Notes under the pieces: model-generated
What the model saw: the letters and a program-made list of their open reading frames with translations, nothing else
The model's database searches: none
What the model was told of the DNA's origin: nothing
Shown: piece after piece, positions 10,326 through 21,356 of the stretch
How the letters are laid out: each line of letters opens with the position of its first letter
Position numbering within the stretch: position 1 is the stretch's first letter
Program-made: the position numbers and the translations under genes
Source: Forficula auricularia
Lineage: Eukaryota > Arthropoda > Insecta > Dermaptera > Forficulidae
Direction of reading: 5' to 3'
DNA length: 64,000 nt
NCBI GenBank assembly: GCA_024734495.1
Contig: JALMQS010000225.1
Coordinates: forward strand, 11,871,573 to 11,935,572

Positions 10326-11163
10326 CATCCATAAATTAAATACTAATAATAATTAAATACTATCTATGTTTTAAAATAACCAACCATTTGATTGGGACGT
10401 GGTATCATGATTTTATTTGAAATAATGTCCAAAAACGAATTAAAATACTGATCAATCAAATGACAGCCATTTTTTAATATATTCATATTAAGGAGTGAAA
10501 TAGTAATAGCTATAGTAGTATCGATATTCACTATCCACTGCACTCTAAAAAGTAAAAAGAGGAAAATCCAGTAATCATCCATGGAGGATTTCTCTAATAT
10601 GATCTGACAAGGCTCGTACAGAGTAGACCGAGAGTAGAGTTGCCCCAGAAAGGAGTAACCCACGTTTAATATACCAAAAGGCTTCAGAACATTTTCTCTC
10701 CTTCATCTCAACAGCTCTTTGATCAATCAAGATCAATCAAGACTAAATGTAAAAGCAGCTACAGATTCCAAAAATTCCAAATTTATACTTACCTTCTATA
10801 AAGCAACTTTTTATAAATGGCAATTGAATCTAAAGTTAAAACAATTAAATAAATTGTATTATTTTTAAATTTGCTTGATTTTTAAATTAATAATTTTTAG
10901 AGTGTAGTGTAGTCTCTCGATAACACGAAAATTATATTAAGAACTCAGGAGAGATTGTCTTCCACTAAATCCGAGAATGTTACGGAGAATTTTTGTTTCA
11001 TTTCTGAAGGATTGAATTCACCCCTTCGGGAATTGAGCCAAAAATGCAATTCAGGCCATTAGTAGTAAGTAGTAAGTAAGAATCTCTCTTGATTTCTTAA
11101 GAAATTTTAATTTTATATGGTTCTTCCAGTAGAAACTTGACAAATGGCACATGTATTGTCTTA
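10326..11163. other. Intergenic, nothing firm
   Basis: Contains a 99-codon minus-strand frame (10364-10663) without a recognisable domain. At 10980-11070 GAATTCACCCCTTCGGG weakly resembles the inner motif of the 9478 and 45905 palindromes. Confidence 0.4.
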
Positions 11164-11171
11164 GGTTAGAT

Positions 11172-12103
11172 CAGGGGTGTCCAACCTTTTAGCTTACACG
11201 GGCCACATTAAAAAAAAATTGTCTCGGGCCTCAGATAAAATAATATACTAATTCTACCGATTTTGTTAATCAAAAAAGATAGTTAATAATTTGCTGTAAT
11301 GATATTTACCAAGGCAAATAAGCAAAAATGGCATAGCATAATAATCTTTGATTTGTTCAGAATCTTTGTTTTAAATCATTAAGCACATCAAAAAGTTTTA
11401 ATTACTGAAATAATAAATATTTTAGAAAATAGATATGAGATGAAGATTGATATTTAAAAAATAAGAACTTTATTATTTTTTTACCTCTTAGTGAGTGAGC
11501 TTCTAATTTTACTTTTCGTAAATTTTATTCTTGAAAATAGATTCTCGTGTATGTAAATATTATACGGATATTCTTATAAAAAGTGAATATTTTGAAGACA
11601 TAAATATGTGTTTCTGGGTAGATAATTATTATAAAATTCTAATAAAGAGACATTATTACATTTTTCTTCAGATCGGTATCTATAATTTTTAAAGAGTTGG
11701 GTGTCGGTTCAAGGTGAAACATTTTTAATAAACAGTAAGTAAAATTTCATCGGTAATTGTAGTTCTAAACCTAGAATCAATAAGAAAGATTGCAGGTAAA
11801 AAAATTATATTTAATGAAAATAAAGTCGAAAATAGACTGAAATGGTCATTTTCTTCGCGAAAATCTTGAGATCTAGTTCCAAATTCAAAATTTAGCACTT
11901 TTATTTTTGAAAACTTTTCAGTAGATTTTCAGATTTCTTATTTTCGAGACAAAAAATTATCAGGGCGAATTGTATCAGATACATTTTCCACTAAGTACAT
12001 TAAATCTTAATGTTTTAAGGAAGTTTTATGTTTTTATGTATGGCCGCATTCATTGCGGTACTGGGCCATATGCGGCACGCGGGCCGCGGGTTGGACAACC
12101 CTG
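11172..12103. mobile_element. hAT element, non-autonomous (CAGGGGTGTCCAACC ends)
   Basis: The left terminus CAGGGGTGTCCAACC and right terminus GGTTGGACAACCCTG are inverted. The flanks are GGTTAGAT (11164-11171) and GGCTAGAT (12104-12111), a 7/8 TSD. The interior is AT-rich with no transposase frame. A PLE terminal motif (GGTGTCGGTTCAAGGTGAAA) at 11701-11720 looks like a nested relic. Confidence 0.88.
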
Positions 12104-12111
12104 GGCTAGAT

Positions 12112-12721
12112 GTAATCATTCTATATTCATACAAACATAGCACGAGAACCTGGGGCTCATCTCTGATAAGGTCTTAGGCTATATATATGAAAATCTGAAA
12201 ACGCCAATTTCATGGTTAGAAATTAGGAGTCTCAAAGTAAAATTATTCTACCTGACCATACACGTCGATAGCTTATTTCTTCATTATTACGACTATCTCT
12301 CTATTTTTACAATACAACAACTTTACAAAAATTATTGGTAATTCACCAAAAATATGCCCTTCTTTAGCTGGGATTTTTTGCCATTTAGCTACCACCTTGG
12401 CCAGTGCGTCTTGGAAAGGATTATAGCTGGTAACCGGTTAAATTTTTGTAGTGAGAGGTCGAAAACTATCATGAACGTTACTACGTCGGCCAATCCAGTT
12501 CATTTTTAAATAAAGAAAGAAAAATGAAATTATAAAAGTACTTAAGTAGTAATTAATTGTAATCTAGCAAATCTAGCCTTGCCTTAAGGGTTACATTTTT
12601 AAAAATACTTATGGAATATATTAAAAAATTAATATCTGTCATAATAAAATGTTGAAATAATATGTACATATTATTATTTATTAAACCATTGGCTATAATT
12701 AAAGAATAAAATTTCATTAAA
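12112..12721. other. Intergenic, nothing recognised
   Basis: No terminal repeats or coding signal were identified. Confidence 0.45.
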
Positions 12722-12729
12722 ATTATTTT

Positions 12730-13322
12730 CAGTAGCGTAGTGAGGCACTTGCCCCGGGCGGCAGATTTTAGAAAAAATTATAAAGTGTTTTATAGCTTTG
12801 AGCTTATGAGCGCGTCTTTAAGACAAAAAAAAACTATTTTTTTTAAGATCAACAATGCTTATTTGATAATTTTCGACTATTTTCGTGCTTGGTTCACTTT
12901 CACATAGATGTGATGTCAAAGTTGGTGTATTTTGCTAAATTCACGACTAGTTAGCAGGGTTATTTTTATTTTATTTATTCTTAATAAAATTGATGTTAAT
13001 ATGATTTTGTTCAGTGAACAAACTATTTATTTCACAATATTAAGTAATTTCAATAATTTTTTTATGATTTTCAACAAATAATAAAAATCCTTAAATTTAT
13101 ATTTAAATTCAATATTAAATATCCTTAATTATATCGTTTTTTGATAATAACTGAATATTGACTACTAAAACATGTTTTATCACTAAATATTTTTGCTAGT
13201 TTTTAAAAATTTTAAGGTTTGGGGTAAAATGAAATTTTATTGAAAATTTTATGTGTGGATGGGTGAGAGGGCGGCAAATGTGGCATCTGCCCCGGGCGGC
13301 ATAAACCGACGCTACGCCACTG
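12730..13322. mobile_element. hAT-like element, non-autonomous (CAGTAGCGTAGTG ends)
   Basis: Left end CAGTAGCGTAGTGAGG and right end GACGCTACGCCACTG are inverted repeats. A perfect 8-bp TSD ATTATTTT flanks it (12722-12729, 13323-13330). The internal CCCCGGGCGGCA motif occurs near both ends in the same orientation. No transposase frame. The right-end type recurs at 37972-39706. Confidence 0.88.
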
Positions 13323-13330
13323 ATTATTTT

Positions 13331-13967
13331 TATAATTTGGAAAGAGCTTGTTAACAACATCGAATTATTAAGTAGGAGACCTTGAACAACCCACCCCACA
13401 CTCTCCCTTTTGAGATAGAAGGGTGTTAAGTGGATGTAAGGCGCTTGTCGCGTGATTGGAGGTGACAAGAGCCGAATAAACCGGATCAGGATGTATTTAA
13501 TGATCGGGTAACCAATGTAGTTCAACCCACAACTTCCTTTCTATAGAAATGGATATGAAAGTCAATATCACGAAGGTCTTTGGCCCTTGTTATATAAACA
13601 GCCCGATTGATTAAAAGATGCATGAAAACTGATAAAAAGGATCGTTTAAACGATAATTGAACGAACGCTGTTTCAATTATTTATTTTAAATTGAGTGAAA
13701 AATTGTATTATTTATTTTCAATTGTGGAGAATATTGAAAATTAAATCGGTAAATTACTGATGGAAAAATGTTTGATTAAAGATAAGAGAAGTCGTTGGGA
13801 TAGTTTCATATTGCAAATGTGTAATATGGAGAGGGACAAAATGAAAAATTTAGTTTGAAATAATTTTCCAAAATAAAATAATTATTTATAATATGCCAGG
13901 GGATTCGCCTTAACTTAGATTTTGGTATATTTTAAAATTTATATTTAAAAATATAAGAACAGTAATC
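13331..13967. other. Intergenic, nothing recognised
   Basis: The 109-codon minus-strand frame at 13196-13525 overlaps the hAT end and has no domain. Nothing else is supported. Confidence 0.45.
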
Positions 13968-14346
13968 AACTCGAATTTGGTGGCACGACAACCTCCGCGG
14001 ATAAGACAATTCCGCGGATAACCGGCAAAAAAGGACACAGATCAACACAAGAATGATTTTGAAAAATGTTTATTCACAGTAGAAGCAGGTTTAGAAATTT
14101 ATTATTTTACAAGTTAAACATATGTATGTGTGCACATAGTTACATAGTTTTTAAAGTTTACTTTTGAACAAAATAATCTGTCAGCAGTTTTTGTTGTTTC
14201 GAGATAAAACACCTCTTCTTCACTTGAGATTGAAGTTTTTTCCAACAACATTTTATCCAGAAATTGAATTATTGATGCATTCCTGGAAGGCCACGGATTA
14301 CCCGCAAAGCGGCTAATCCGCCCGCGGATAAATGAGAGTTTACTGT
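13968..14346. mobile_element. pogo/Tigger-like non-autonomous element (decayed)
   Basis: The right end reads ATAAATGAGAGTTTACTGTA, inverse of a CAGTAAACTCTCATTTAT-type terminus typical of Tigger/pogo elements, with TA outside. CCGCGGATAA motifs lie inside both ends (near 13996, 14012 and inverted near 14330). The left terminus is degraded (CAGTAATCAACTCG at about 13960). Confidence 0.45.
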
Positions 14347-14435
14347 AATTGGATTTTATGATGAAGTGGCAGGTCTATTTAAGTTCATTTAAGGAAAAAT
14401 CAATGGAGATTCCCTCTGCTTGATGTAAATATATA

Positions 14436-14722
14436 CAGGGTGGTCCCGAATTCATGGTACAAACTTTAATGGTAGGTACAGGACATTGTAACAATGAGTT
14501 ATTGTATAGGAATGTATAGTGTAATAAGTATATGTAATATGTATATGTATGTATAGTGTAATAGTAATATAGTGTATAATGTATGTATAATGTATAGCCG
14601 TTATTTCCCCTGTTTACGCCTCACCGCGTCACTTGCGACTATACATTCCTATACAATAACTCATTGTTACAATGTCCTGTACCTACCATTAACGTTTGTA
14701 CCATGAATTCGGGACCACCCTG
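14436..14722. mobile_element. TA-flanked palindromic MITE (CAGGGTGGTCCCGAA)
   Basis: The ends are CAGGGTGGTCCCGAATTCAT and its exact inverse. The arms are about 85 bp and almost perfectly complementary (14436-14520, 14637-14722). TA dinucleotides at 14434-14435 and 14723-14724 fit Tc1/mariner-type insertion. The centre is TATG-rich simple sequence. Nearly identical arms imply a young copy. Confidence 0.88.
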
Positions 14723-14784
14723 TATATGTATATATCTTAATAAGGACAGTTGAATATTTCTATTGAGAAATATTATAACTTTAG

Positions 14785-15140
14785 TATTAAAACTTCGCCC
14801 CCTGGACCCCCGTCACTTGAACACTCCCTCTCCTCCATCTCCAACAACTCTCCATCCCAACGACCCTCTCCCCAACTCCGGGACCTCCCCCTCCTCTGAT
14901 CACCCCCAACCCAGTAAACCTACCCCCTGGACTCCCCACCCATGGACCCCGCATCCCCTGGAACCCAACCCCCACCCCTGGGGGAACGGACATAGAAACA
15001 TAGGTACATACAGAGACAGGGACAAATGCCCTTTAGTAACACCCTGGATCCCCCCTGGACCCCTACCTCCCACCCCTGGGGTAGGTAGGTAGTTACAAAC
15101 AGAGGCAGGCACAAATACCCTTTAGTAGTATGTGATTTGT
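14785..15140 (-). mobile_element. Helitron fragment, 5' part
   Basis: The minus strand reads CACATACTACTAAAGGGTAT at about 15117-15136, followed by CTGCCTCTGT and GGGGTCCAGGGG-type modules. It matches the plus-strand Helitron at 49768-50429. The 3' hairpin and CTAG end are missing, so the fragment is truncated near 14785. Strong C-richness creates spurious Pro-rich open frames on the plus strand. Confidence 0.65.
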
Positions 15141-15144
15141 AATA

Positions 15145-16046
15145 TTGTAATATATATGTATGAAAAATACATTTAAATATAAATAAATGACTCGAGAATA
15201 TACTAACTTAAAACGTATCTTTTTCATTTTACATCTCCATCTTTATTTTTAATAATTTCACATTTTTAGTTTAAATTATTGTCCTGAAACTTGGCATTTA
15301 CGAAATTTTATCTATATTATATTTTTACTTTCATTTAAAGCTTTGTATATAATTATTAAATTAGTAACTAGTCTTAGTGTCTTTTTTACTTAAAATTAAT
15401 ATTTGTTTAATTTAATGTCTTTCTCTCTTTGTTTTAGGTAAGTTTCTTCATCTTGTCTCTCTCTCTACATCTCTATTTACTCTGTAAGTAGATCCTTTTG
15501 AGTTTTTCCAAAATAATAATGATATAGGCTGCTAATTGAATTGTTCTAAATGGCTAGAGTAAATATGAGCTATATAGGTGTCGACAGAGTGTGCTGGTGT
15601 GGGTAATATGTGTGTGTGTGTCTATCTAACTGCTTTGGTCCCTGAGCGTGTTGGCCCTGGGCCTGCATTCCGATCCGTGTCTGGAAATAAACTTCTAAGG
15701 TGTTAATCTCGTAAGTTTAATCCAGATTATCTTAGAGGGCTTGAAATAATAAACTATAGGTGTAAATATGTTGAAAATGATAGTAAAAAATTAAAAAATA
15801 AATAAAAAAATTTTAAACTTCCTTCGGTGTTAACCCATGAAGATTTGAAAACAGAGTTCAGTTTGAAAAACCTGCCGTGTATGACAGTTTTCCCTCTGGG
15901 CATTCTTCTCCTTAACTACCATTAATAGACCAGTGCATAATCTGACTTTTTTTGCGTACAAATTGTAACATCAGTCAGATTGTCAGATAAACTCGAAAAC
16001 GAAATAATAAACGTGAAAATTAAGTGCAAAAAATAGGTGTCTTTTT
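15145..16046. other. Intergenic, nothing recognised
   Basis: Contains a short TG microsatellite at about 15606-15620. No gene or element end was identified. Confidence 0.45.
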
Positions 16047-17040
16047 AACCGACTTCAAAAAAGGAGGAGGTTCTGACTGAATTTTTTTTTTTTTGTGTCT
16101 ATGTTACCTGATATCTTCGCCAAATGTAAACCGATTTTGATGATTTTTTTGCATTGAGGTCAATCTAGTTTCCGATTGGTCCCTTTTTTTTCATTGGTAT
16201 TGGACATTTTTTGCTATGTTTGTTCAGGCATAACTTCTTTGTTTATCAACCGATTTCGATGATTCTTTTTATATTGGAAAGAGGGTATTGAAGGAGACAA
16301 TAAAGAGTGTCTTCTGCTGGAATTATGAATTTTATTTATAATTCCAGCAGAAACACACTCTTTTATTATCTCCTTCAATATATAAAAATTCTGCTACTCT
16401 CGGCACAAAAACTTTCAATTTAATGTGGAAAGAGGGTACCTTAGGGGTGGTCCCATATTAATTTGATCAAATTCTGATGATATGATCAATGACGAATTAA
16501 CGTAAATTTCCAATTCTTATAAGCAAATAATCGAAATTATAATAAATAAAATCTTTTATAAAAAATTCAATCTTAAAACGTTCATTTAAAACCCGCAAAC
16601 GTTTCTAGAAAATTTCTATATTTATGAATTGCTTATTATCATTTTCTGATTCATTCGCCCTTCTCTTATGAGATTCATGCAAGGTAAGTAAGTCACTATT
16701 AATAACATCACTAAAAAGAGAAAAATAAAAATAAAATTTATAAAAAAATATAAAACCGACTTCATAAAAATTGAATGCAACAAATAAAATAATAAGAACT
16801 CAAAAATAAAATAAAATAAAATGCACTAAAAGGTTTAAAATAATGATCTAATTTAGTTACAACTAAACGATGAATTATTAACATGAAATCACTTTTTGAA
16901 GTCGGTGCTAAATAAACTATATAAGCGAGCTTACCCGCCAATCGTACTAAGTAAAAAGTGCATTTTATTTTATTTTTGAGTTCTTATTATTTTATTTGTT
17001 GCATTTAATTTTTTTGAAGTCGGTTTTATTTTTTTTATAA
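16047..17040. mobile_element. ACCGACTTC foldback element (copy 1)
   Basis: Starts AACCGACTTCAAAAAAGGAG and ends in a palindrome (16750-17040) whose outer arms read AAAACCGACTTC and GAAGTCGGTTTT. The core includes TTTAGTTACAACTAAACGA. It is homologous, in opposite orientation, to 56341-57075. Similar ACCGACTTCAAAAAGGAGGA-type repeats are, to my knowledge, common in insect genomes. It carries a PLE-derived insertion at 16288-16425. Confidence 0.7.
16288..16425. mobile_element. PLE-derived short insertion with 13-bp TSD
   Basis: A unit beginning TTGAAGGAGACAATAAA and ending with the terminal-repeat-like string CTCGGCACAAAAACTTTCAA interrupts the foldback element. The 13-bp direct repeat TGGAAAGAGGGTA lies at 16275-16287 and 16426-16438. 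The same unit appears, with hammerheads, at 23255-23569. Here the hammerhead part is lost, leaving only the outer inverted arms. Confidence 0.8.
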
Positions 17041-17154
17041 AAATTATTGATAAAGAAAGATCGAATTTATTCTCAAAAATCATCTCGCGATATTTAATCG
17101 ATTTATTAACAAAATGAATTTAGGTCGAATCAAAGATTTTAATAGATATTTGGT

Positions 17155-17270
17155 ATGTTAATATTGCATGTAGGAGGGTCCTGCCCCCTCAAGAGTTGAA
17201 CCCAAGCACTAGTTTGCTTCCAGGGATCTAGTCAGACCATTGAGACAATCACCTTCAAACATGCAACATA
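17155..17270 (-). repeat. tRNA-like repeat head
   Basis: On the minus strand an A-box-like GTCTCAATGGTCTGAC (plus 17231-17246) and a B-box-like GGGTTCAACTC (plus 17193-17203) lie at tRNA spacing, followed by GAGGGGGCAGGACCCTCC. TGCATG/CATGCA strings near both ends suggest the whole unit folds back. It is homologous to 45985-46045. It is likely a tRNA-derived element rather than a working tRNA gene. Confidence 0.5.
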
Positions 17271-17279
17271 ATAGTTTTT

Positions 17280-17645
17280 TAACTTCAAATTCGGACTTTT
17301 TCATAACAAATTCAGGATTTTAAAAATCAAAATCAGAATTTTCCATTTCAAATTCAGAATTTTAAAAATCTAAATCGGAATTTTTCAATTCAAATTCAGA
17401 ATTTATTAATAAACATCAGTTGAAAAAATAGAAAAAAGTTATAGTTAAGAAAAAGTTTCAATTTAAAACTCTCAGGAAACGTTTTCAGGTAAAAAGCTAA
17501 AATTTGGTGCATTGTAAGATATTTGCGTACCAATTTTCAGCTCATTAACTTAAACCTTTCAAAATTAGCATTTTGTACTCAGGTAAAAAACTAAAATTTA
17601 GTGGATTCTAAGATATATGCGTACGATTTCAGCTCATTAACTAAT
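17280..17645. repeat. Short imperfect tandem repeats
   Basis: AAATTCAGAATTTTAAAAATC-type units recur three to four times at 17283-17405. A duplicated block (AGGTAAAAAGCTAAAATTTGG to CAGCTCATTAACT) occurs at about 17490-17550 and again at 17582-17642. Confidence 0.6.
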
Positions 17646-18164
17646 ACTAGCCTATATATAGTTTCAAGTAAGAATAAGACACTTTAATTTATAAATTACA
17701 CTTCTATCTTGTATTTTGATTATAGCAAATGAAAATAATCTGTATCTTATATATCGATATTTATTTTTTCCATAGATGATATTTTTTCATCAGAGAAAAT
17801 AAATAAACTCGAAATATTCGAAAAAACATTTTTTTCAAACTAATCCACCAACACGTCTCAACTTGTCCATACGTGTCTAGACTCGTTTGAAATAGACCAG
17901 AGTTTTCATCATTAAAAAAATCTATTAGATTTTGAAAAAGAAAATAGCAAAACGGGCAATTGTAGATTAAAGTTAGAGAGAGAGGGCATTATATCCCCCT
18001 CTCTTTCCCTCTATGATTGGGATTTTATATTCATATAAAATCCTTAAGCGGTGCGGTCTCAATTATCCGAGTTCCCATATACCGGGTGAGCCTTTTTATC
18101 TTCAGTCTAATAACTCAAAAACAGTGCATTATATGGAAAGAAGTTTCAAATTAAAGTTTAATTT

Positions 18165-18380
18165 ATTTGTAATGAGACTATAGTTTGAACTTCAACTATC
18201 CAAGCAATATTAAAATCTATCTATCTATTGACTGATGAAGAGGGCAAAGCCCTCGAAACTATAGTCTTGTTATAAGTAAATTAAAAATTTATAATTCCGG
18301 CAGAAGACACTTTTATTGTCTCCTTCAATTTATAAAAATTCTGCTACTCTCAGCAAAAAGAAACTTTCAATTTTATTTTC
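18165..18380 (+). mobile_element. PLE terminal-repeat fragment, family 2
   Basis: Contains a degraded left arm (GAGACTATAGTTTGAAC near 18174), an intact hammerhead and the family tail CAGAAGACACTTTTATTGTC through CTCAGCAAAAAGAAACTTTC. It is homologous to the right half of 23255-23569. Confidence 0.7.
18232..18266 (+). ncRNA. Hammerhead ribozyme, PLE family 2
   Basis: CTGATGA, a stem II GAGGGC/GCCCTC with loop AAA, GAAAC, loop TATA and GTC. Stem III is the two-pair AC/GT typical of minimal PLE hammerheads. One unpaired A separates CTGATGA from stem II. Stem I pairing is weak beyond the first three positions. Confidence 0.75.
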
Positions 18381-18694
18381 ATATTATTAGTTTTAAATAA
18401 ATTTTTATTTTATTATTAAATAATTAAAATACGTAGTTGAAATTATTTATTAATTTATTGTTATAATATAAAAACCAAGGTGTTGGGAACCCACAAATGT
18501 ACCGAATAGTCTAAGTTAACGGGTATCCAAATGCATTGCTCTGGAGAATGGAAATTGTTTCCTGATAACTTTCTCCCACCAGAAGGCAGAAGGGGTAAAT
18601 TCCTTATTCCATTATATTAATACTATTATATTTACTGAGAATAGAATTTAGTTACCTCTTGTCCTGATTTTCGTCAATTATTAATTACGGGATA

Positions 18695-18900
18695 TTGGTG
18701 GGGCATCCCTGATTTACTATTATTTTAATTATTATTTATAACAATATTTACATGCAATTTAAATTTCTAAATCGATAAGGAGAACATTTTTTCTAAAATC
18801 TCTTAAGTTTTAAATGTTTTATTTTTAAAAAATTGTATTTATTTCTTGTAAAATTATGTAGAATACAAGTTTAAATATTTTTCTGTTATGAATGTTCTGT
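18695..18900. repeat. Direct repeat partner A
   Basis: About 200 bp from GGGGCATCCCTGATTTAC onward recurs in direct orientation at 20322-20520, including AAGGAGAACATTTTTTCTAA. The two copies flank the CR1-like and G-rich region. Confidence 0.7.
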
Positions 18901-19099
18901 ATGCTAGCATAAGTATAGTTGAAGTTCAAACTATGTGTGGCTCTAAATAAAGTTTTTAATATAGATAAACATTTACTCAGGGGTGCCCACAGGAGGGGGG
19001 GGGGTGTTGAAAATTGTTGCATTTTAGCATTATATGCTAAAAATAAAAACGCTCAAGGTTTATAACAAATAATATATGCATACTACTGCAGTAGTGTTT

Positions 19100-19612
19100 A
19101 TGGGGCCCTTCACTCACTGAAGCGACACTCATATCTCACGCCATATAATATTCGCCTCAATTTACGTAAGAGTTTATTAGCACCCCTTTTCCAGTACTGC
19201 GACATAATCTTTTCGAATTCCCCCGAAAGTAAATCGGGCAAAAGACTAGAAATAGCTTTGAATCCACGCTATGTCTTAAATCAAAAAGCACGTAGCAATC
19301 TTTCGGACCAGGTTAAAAAACTCATTTTAAACACAGGTCTTTTAAATTTTACGCTTGGCGGTGTGTGTGATTATTTATAAGCTATTAAATTCTGAAAAAT
19401 TCATTTGCCCGTCTTACTTAGAAAATCTATTTGTCGTCGGTCGCTCCACCAGGAAGACAACGCTAGTGCAGGTGCACTATAAAACTAAACACTTCTTTCA
19501 TTCCTTCAAATTGGCTGGTGCAAGGCTTTGGAATGAACTTCCATCCAAATTTCATGCAAACCCGACTCTTGGTGCTCTCAGGTCTTCGTTCTTTATGGAT
19601 CCCAATAACTGA
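19100..19612 (+). pseudogene. CR1/Jockey-like reverse transcriptase C-terminal remnant
   Basis: One frame from about 19170 gives PLFQYCDIIFSNSPES and RLEIALNPRYVL, resembling the thumb region after the RT palm in Jockey/CR1-type elements (family form: a PHLDYC-like motif, then a conserved ALN segment). A second frame, 19355-19612, gives LENLFVVGRSTR and GARLWNELPSKF. The latter is the near-terminal LWN-LP motif of the same proteins. The frames are separated by at least one frameshift, and the catalytic YADD region is missing. The 3' UTR continues to an A-rich tail near 19965-19980 and is interrupted by a MITE at 19762. It is 5'-truncated and dead. The exact clade cannot be fixed from the motifs. 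Confidence 0.7.
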
Positions 19613-19761
19613 TACTCCTTACTCTTATTTCCTTTATATCTTCTAATCTTTCTCTACTTTTTTTTCTCTTCTCCCCTTCAAAATTTGTGTATTGGTGAAC
19701 TCTTTTGCCAACTTTGTAAAATATTGTTGCTAAATTGTGTATAAACACTATAGGTGGGACC

Positions 19762-19927
19762 CGAGGGGTGAACCGCTACCTAAAATCATGGACACCTACT
19801 TCCACTTCCACTTTCATTTCCAAGTAGAAGACAATACATGACAATAGATAATCTAATGAATCCCAAAGTAATTCAAAATAATTCCAAAGACGGTGTACAC
19901 CTAATTCCAATCGCGGCTCACTCCTCG
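19762..19927. mobile_element. MITE, CGAGGGG family (copy 3)
   Basis: Ends CGAGGGGTGAACCGC and GCGGCTCACTCCTCG, 166 bp. A perfect 8-bp TSD GTGGGACC lies at 19754-19761 and 19928-19935. It closely resembles copy 1 across its whole length and interrupts the CR1-like 3' UTR. Confidence 0.88.
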
Positions 19928-20029
19928 GTGGGACCTAAGGTCCTATGTTTATATACTTGTGAAATAAAAAAAAAATAAATAACTTCAACAAAAGGTAATA
20001 AAAAGCTTTTCCAATTCTTTAGAAGTGAA

Positions 20030-20110
20030 AAAATGAGGGGGGGGGGGTACTTTTTTGAAACTGGGAGGGATACTTTTTTGAAACTGGGGGGGGGGGGTAC
20101 AATTAATGAA
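20030..20110. repeat. G-run rich tract
   Basis: Two runs of nine to ten G within repeats of the type TACTTTTTTGAAACTGGGAGG. Similar runs after a GTAATAAAA...AATTCTTTAGAAGTG context occur at 59060. These G-runs could be assembly- or replication-difficult sites. Confidence 0.6.
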
Positions 20111-20129
20111 TAATAAGTAAAAATATATT

Positions 20130-20262
20130 TTTCTAGGTGGGTTTCACAAATAAAACAAATATATGTTTTATTTGTGAAACCCACCTAGAAAAGTATATTT
20201 TTGCTTATTATCTATTAAAATGTTTCACCTAGAACCGACACCAAATTCTTTAAAGATTATAC
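20130..20262. mobile_element. PLE-tail palindrome without hammerhead
   Basis: A near-perfect palindrome (20138-20199) centred on AATATA has arms containing CTAGGTGGGTTTCACAAATA. It is followed by the recurrent PLE terminal motif GTTTCACCTAGAACCGACAC (20223-20242). No hammerhead core is present. Confidence 0.6.
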
Positions 20263-20321
20263 AATTAATGAAACTGGGGGGTGTACTTTCCATGAAAATG
20301 CGGAGGGGGTAAGTCATAAAG

Positions 20322-20520
20322 CTAAGGGGGCATCACTGATTTACTATTATTTTAATTATTATTTAAAATAATATTTACATGAGATTTAAATTTCAAAATC
20401 GACAAGGAGAACATTTTTTCTAAAATGTCTTATGTTTTAACTGTTTCTTTTTAAAAAATTTGTATTTATTTCTTGTCAAATTATGTACAATATATAACAC
20501 AAGTTTAAATATTTTAAATA
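20322..20520. repeat. Direct repeat partner B
   Basis: Direct copy of 18695-18900, from GGGGGCATCACTGATTTAC onward, at a distance of about 1.63 kb. Confidence 0.7.
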
Positions 20521-20760
20521 TACCCCCAAATCGGCGCCTACTGACCAAGTCAAAGTAATACGCATGCGCGCTTGAGTCTGGTTCCATCATCGAACGCATT
20601 GCTTGTTCCCCAATCGCTCTGAGTTGGCCTTGCAAGCCGAGTTCTGTCGAGTGAAGTTTCGTTTAACCTCGGACCAATGGAAAACACCCATCCATAACAC
20701 TCAACCACGTGCTTCTGTCAAATAGTCATTCAACTTCAAAACGTGCTACTATTTACATAC
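20521..20760. other. Locally GC-richer patch, no gene recognised
   Basis: Holds ACGCATGCGCGC near 20560 and a short minus-strand frame. No domain, splice pattern or element ends were seen. Confidence 0.3.
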
Positions 20761-21000
20761 AAATATAATTAATGATTATATCACATATTTTATAAATACT
20801 AATATGGAGTTTTGGAATCTAGTTGATATAATTTCTCCACCAAATGTGACATTAAAAACAAATAATACAAAATTAACCTCAGAATGTAAGTAAGAATAAT
20901 TTTTATATTATTTTGATTATTTATGTCCATCGATTATATAAATAAGTTGTTGTAGGGAAATAAGGACAATAGCTTATGCAAACAATTTTTATTCTTTGCC

Positions 21001-21031
21001 AACGTTTCGTCAACTTTGTTGACTTCCTCGG
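21001..21031 (-). ncRNA. Decayed hammerhead, PLE family 3, left arm
   Basis: The minus strand reads CCGAGGA instead of CTGANGA, then stem II GTCAA/TTGAC and GAAACGTT. The U4 position of the core is C, so cleavage is not expected. Confidence 0.6.
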
Positions 21032-21137
21032 GACTCAAACAAGTTAACTTCTTTGCATTTTTGACATTCTTATGTGTTTGCCAAGAATGAATATAAATAG
21101 AATGACAAATATGCAAAGAAGTTAATTTGTTTGAGCT

Positions 21138-21168
21138 CTTGGGAAGTCAACAAAGTTGACGAAACGTT
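21138..21168 (+). ncRNA. Decayed hammerhead, PLE family 3, right arm
   Basis: CTTGGGA replaces CTGANGA; stem II GTCAA/TTGAC and GAAACGTT remain. The core is broken at several positions, so it is a relic. Confidence 0.55.
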
Positions 21169-21356
21169 GGCAAAGAATAAAAATTATTTGCATAAGCTAT
21201 TGTTCTTATTTCCCTGCAACAACTTAGTAATAATTTTTATTATAGTTTATTAATTAAATATATAAATAAATCCCTATATAATTTCATGTTTTTAAAATCT
21301 CTTAACGAAGCTAATTAATAATAGAACATTTAAAATTTTTTCTATTTAATTTTAAT

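Larger units (their letters stand above)
20935..21235. mobile_element. PLE foldback with two decayed hammerheads (family 3)
   Basis: Inverted arms (20945-21060 and 21110-21230) share AGGGAAATAAGGACAATAGC and its inverse. Each holds a hammerhead-like block with stem II GTCAA/TTGAC and GAAACGTT. Confidence 0.75.

Noticed and set aside
9990..10334. Plus-strand frame of 114 codons
   Set aside because: It is the shadow of the minus-strand R2-type endonuclease fragment.
14763..15114. Pro- or Gly-rich open frames in both directions
   Set aside because: They lie in the C-rich modules of a Helitron fragment and have no family resemblance.
20525..20640. Promoter-like GCATGCGCGC site near a short frame
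   Set aside because: A single palindromic motif without a supported gene is not evidence of a promoter.
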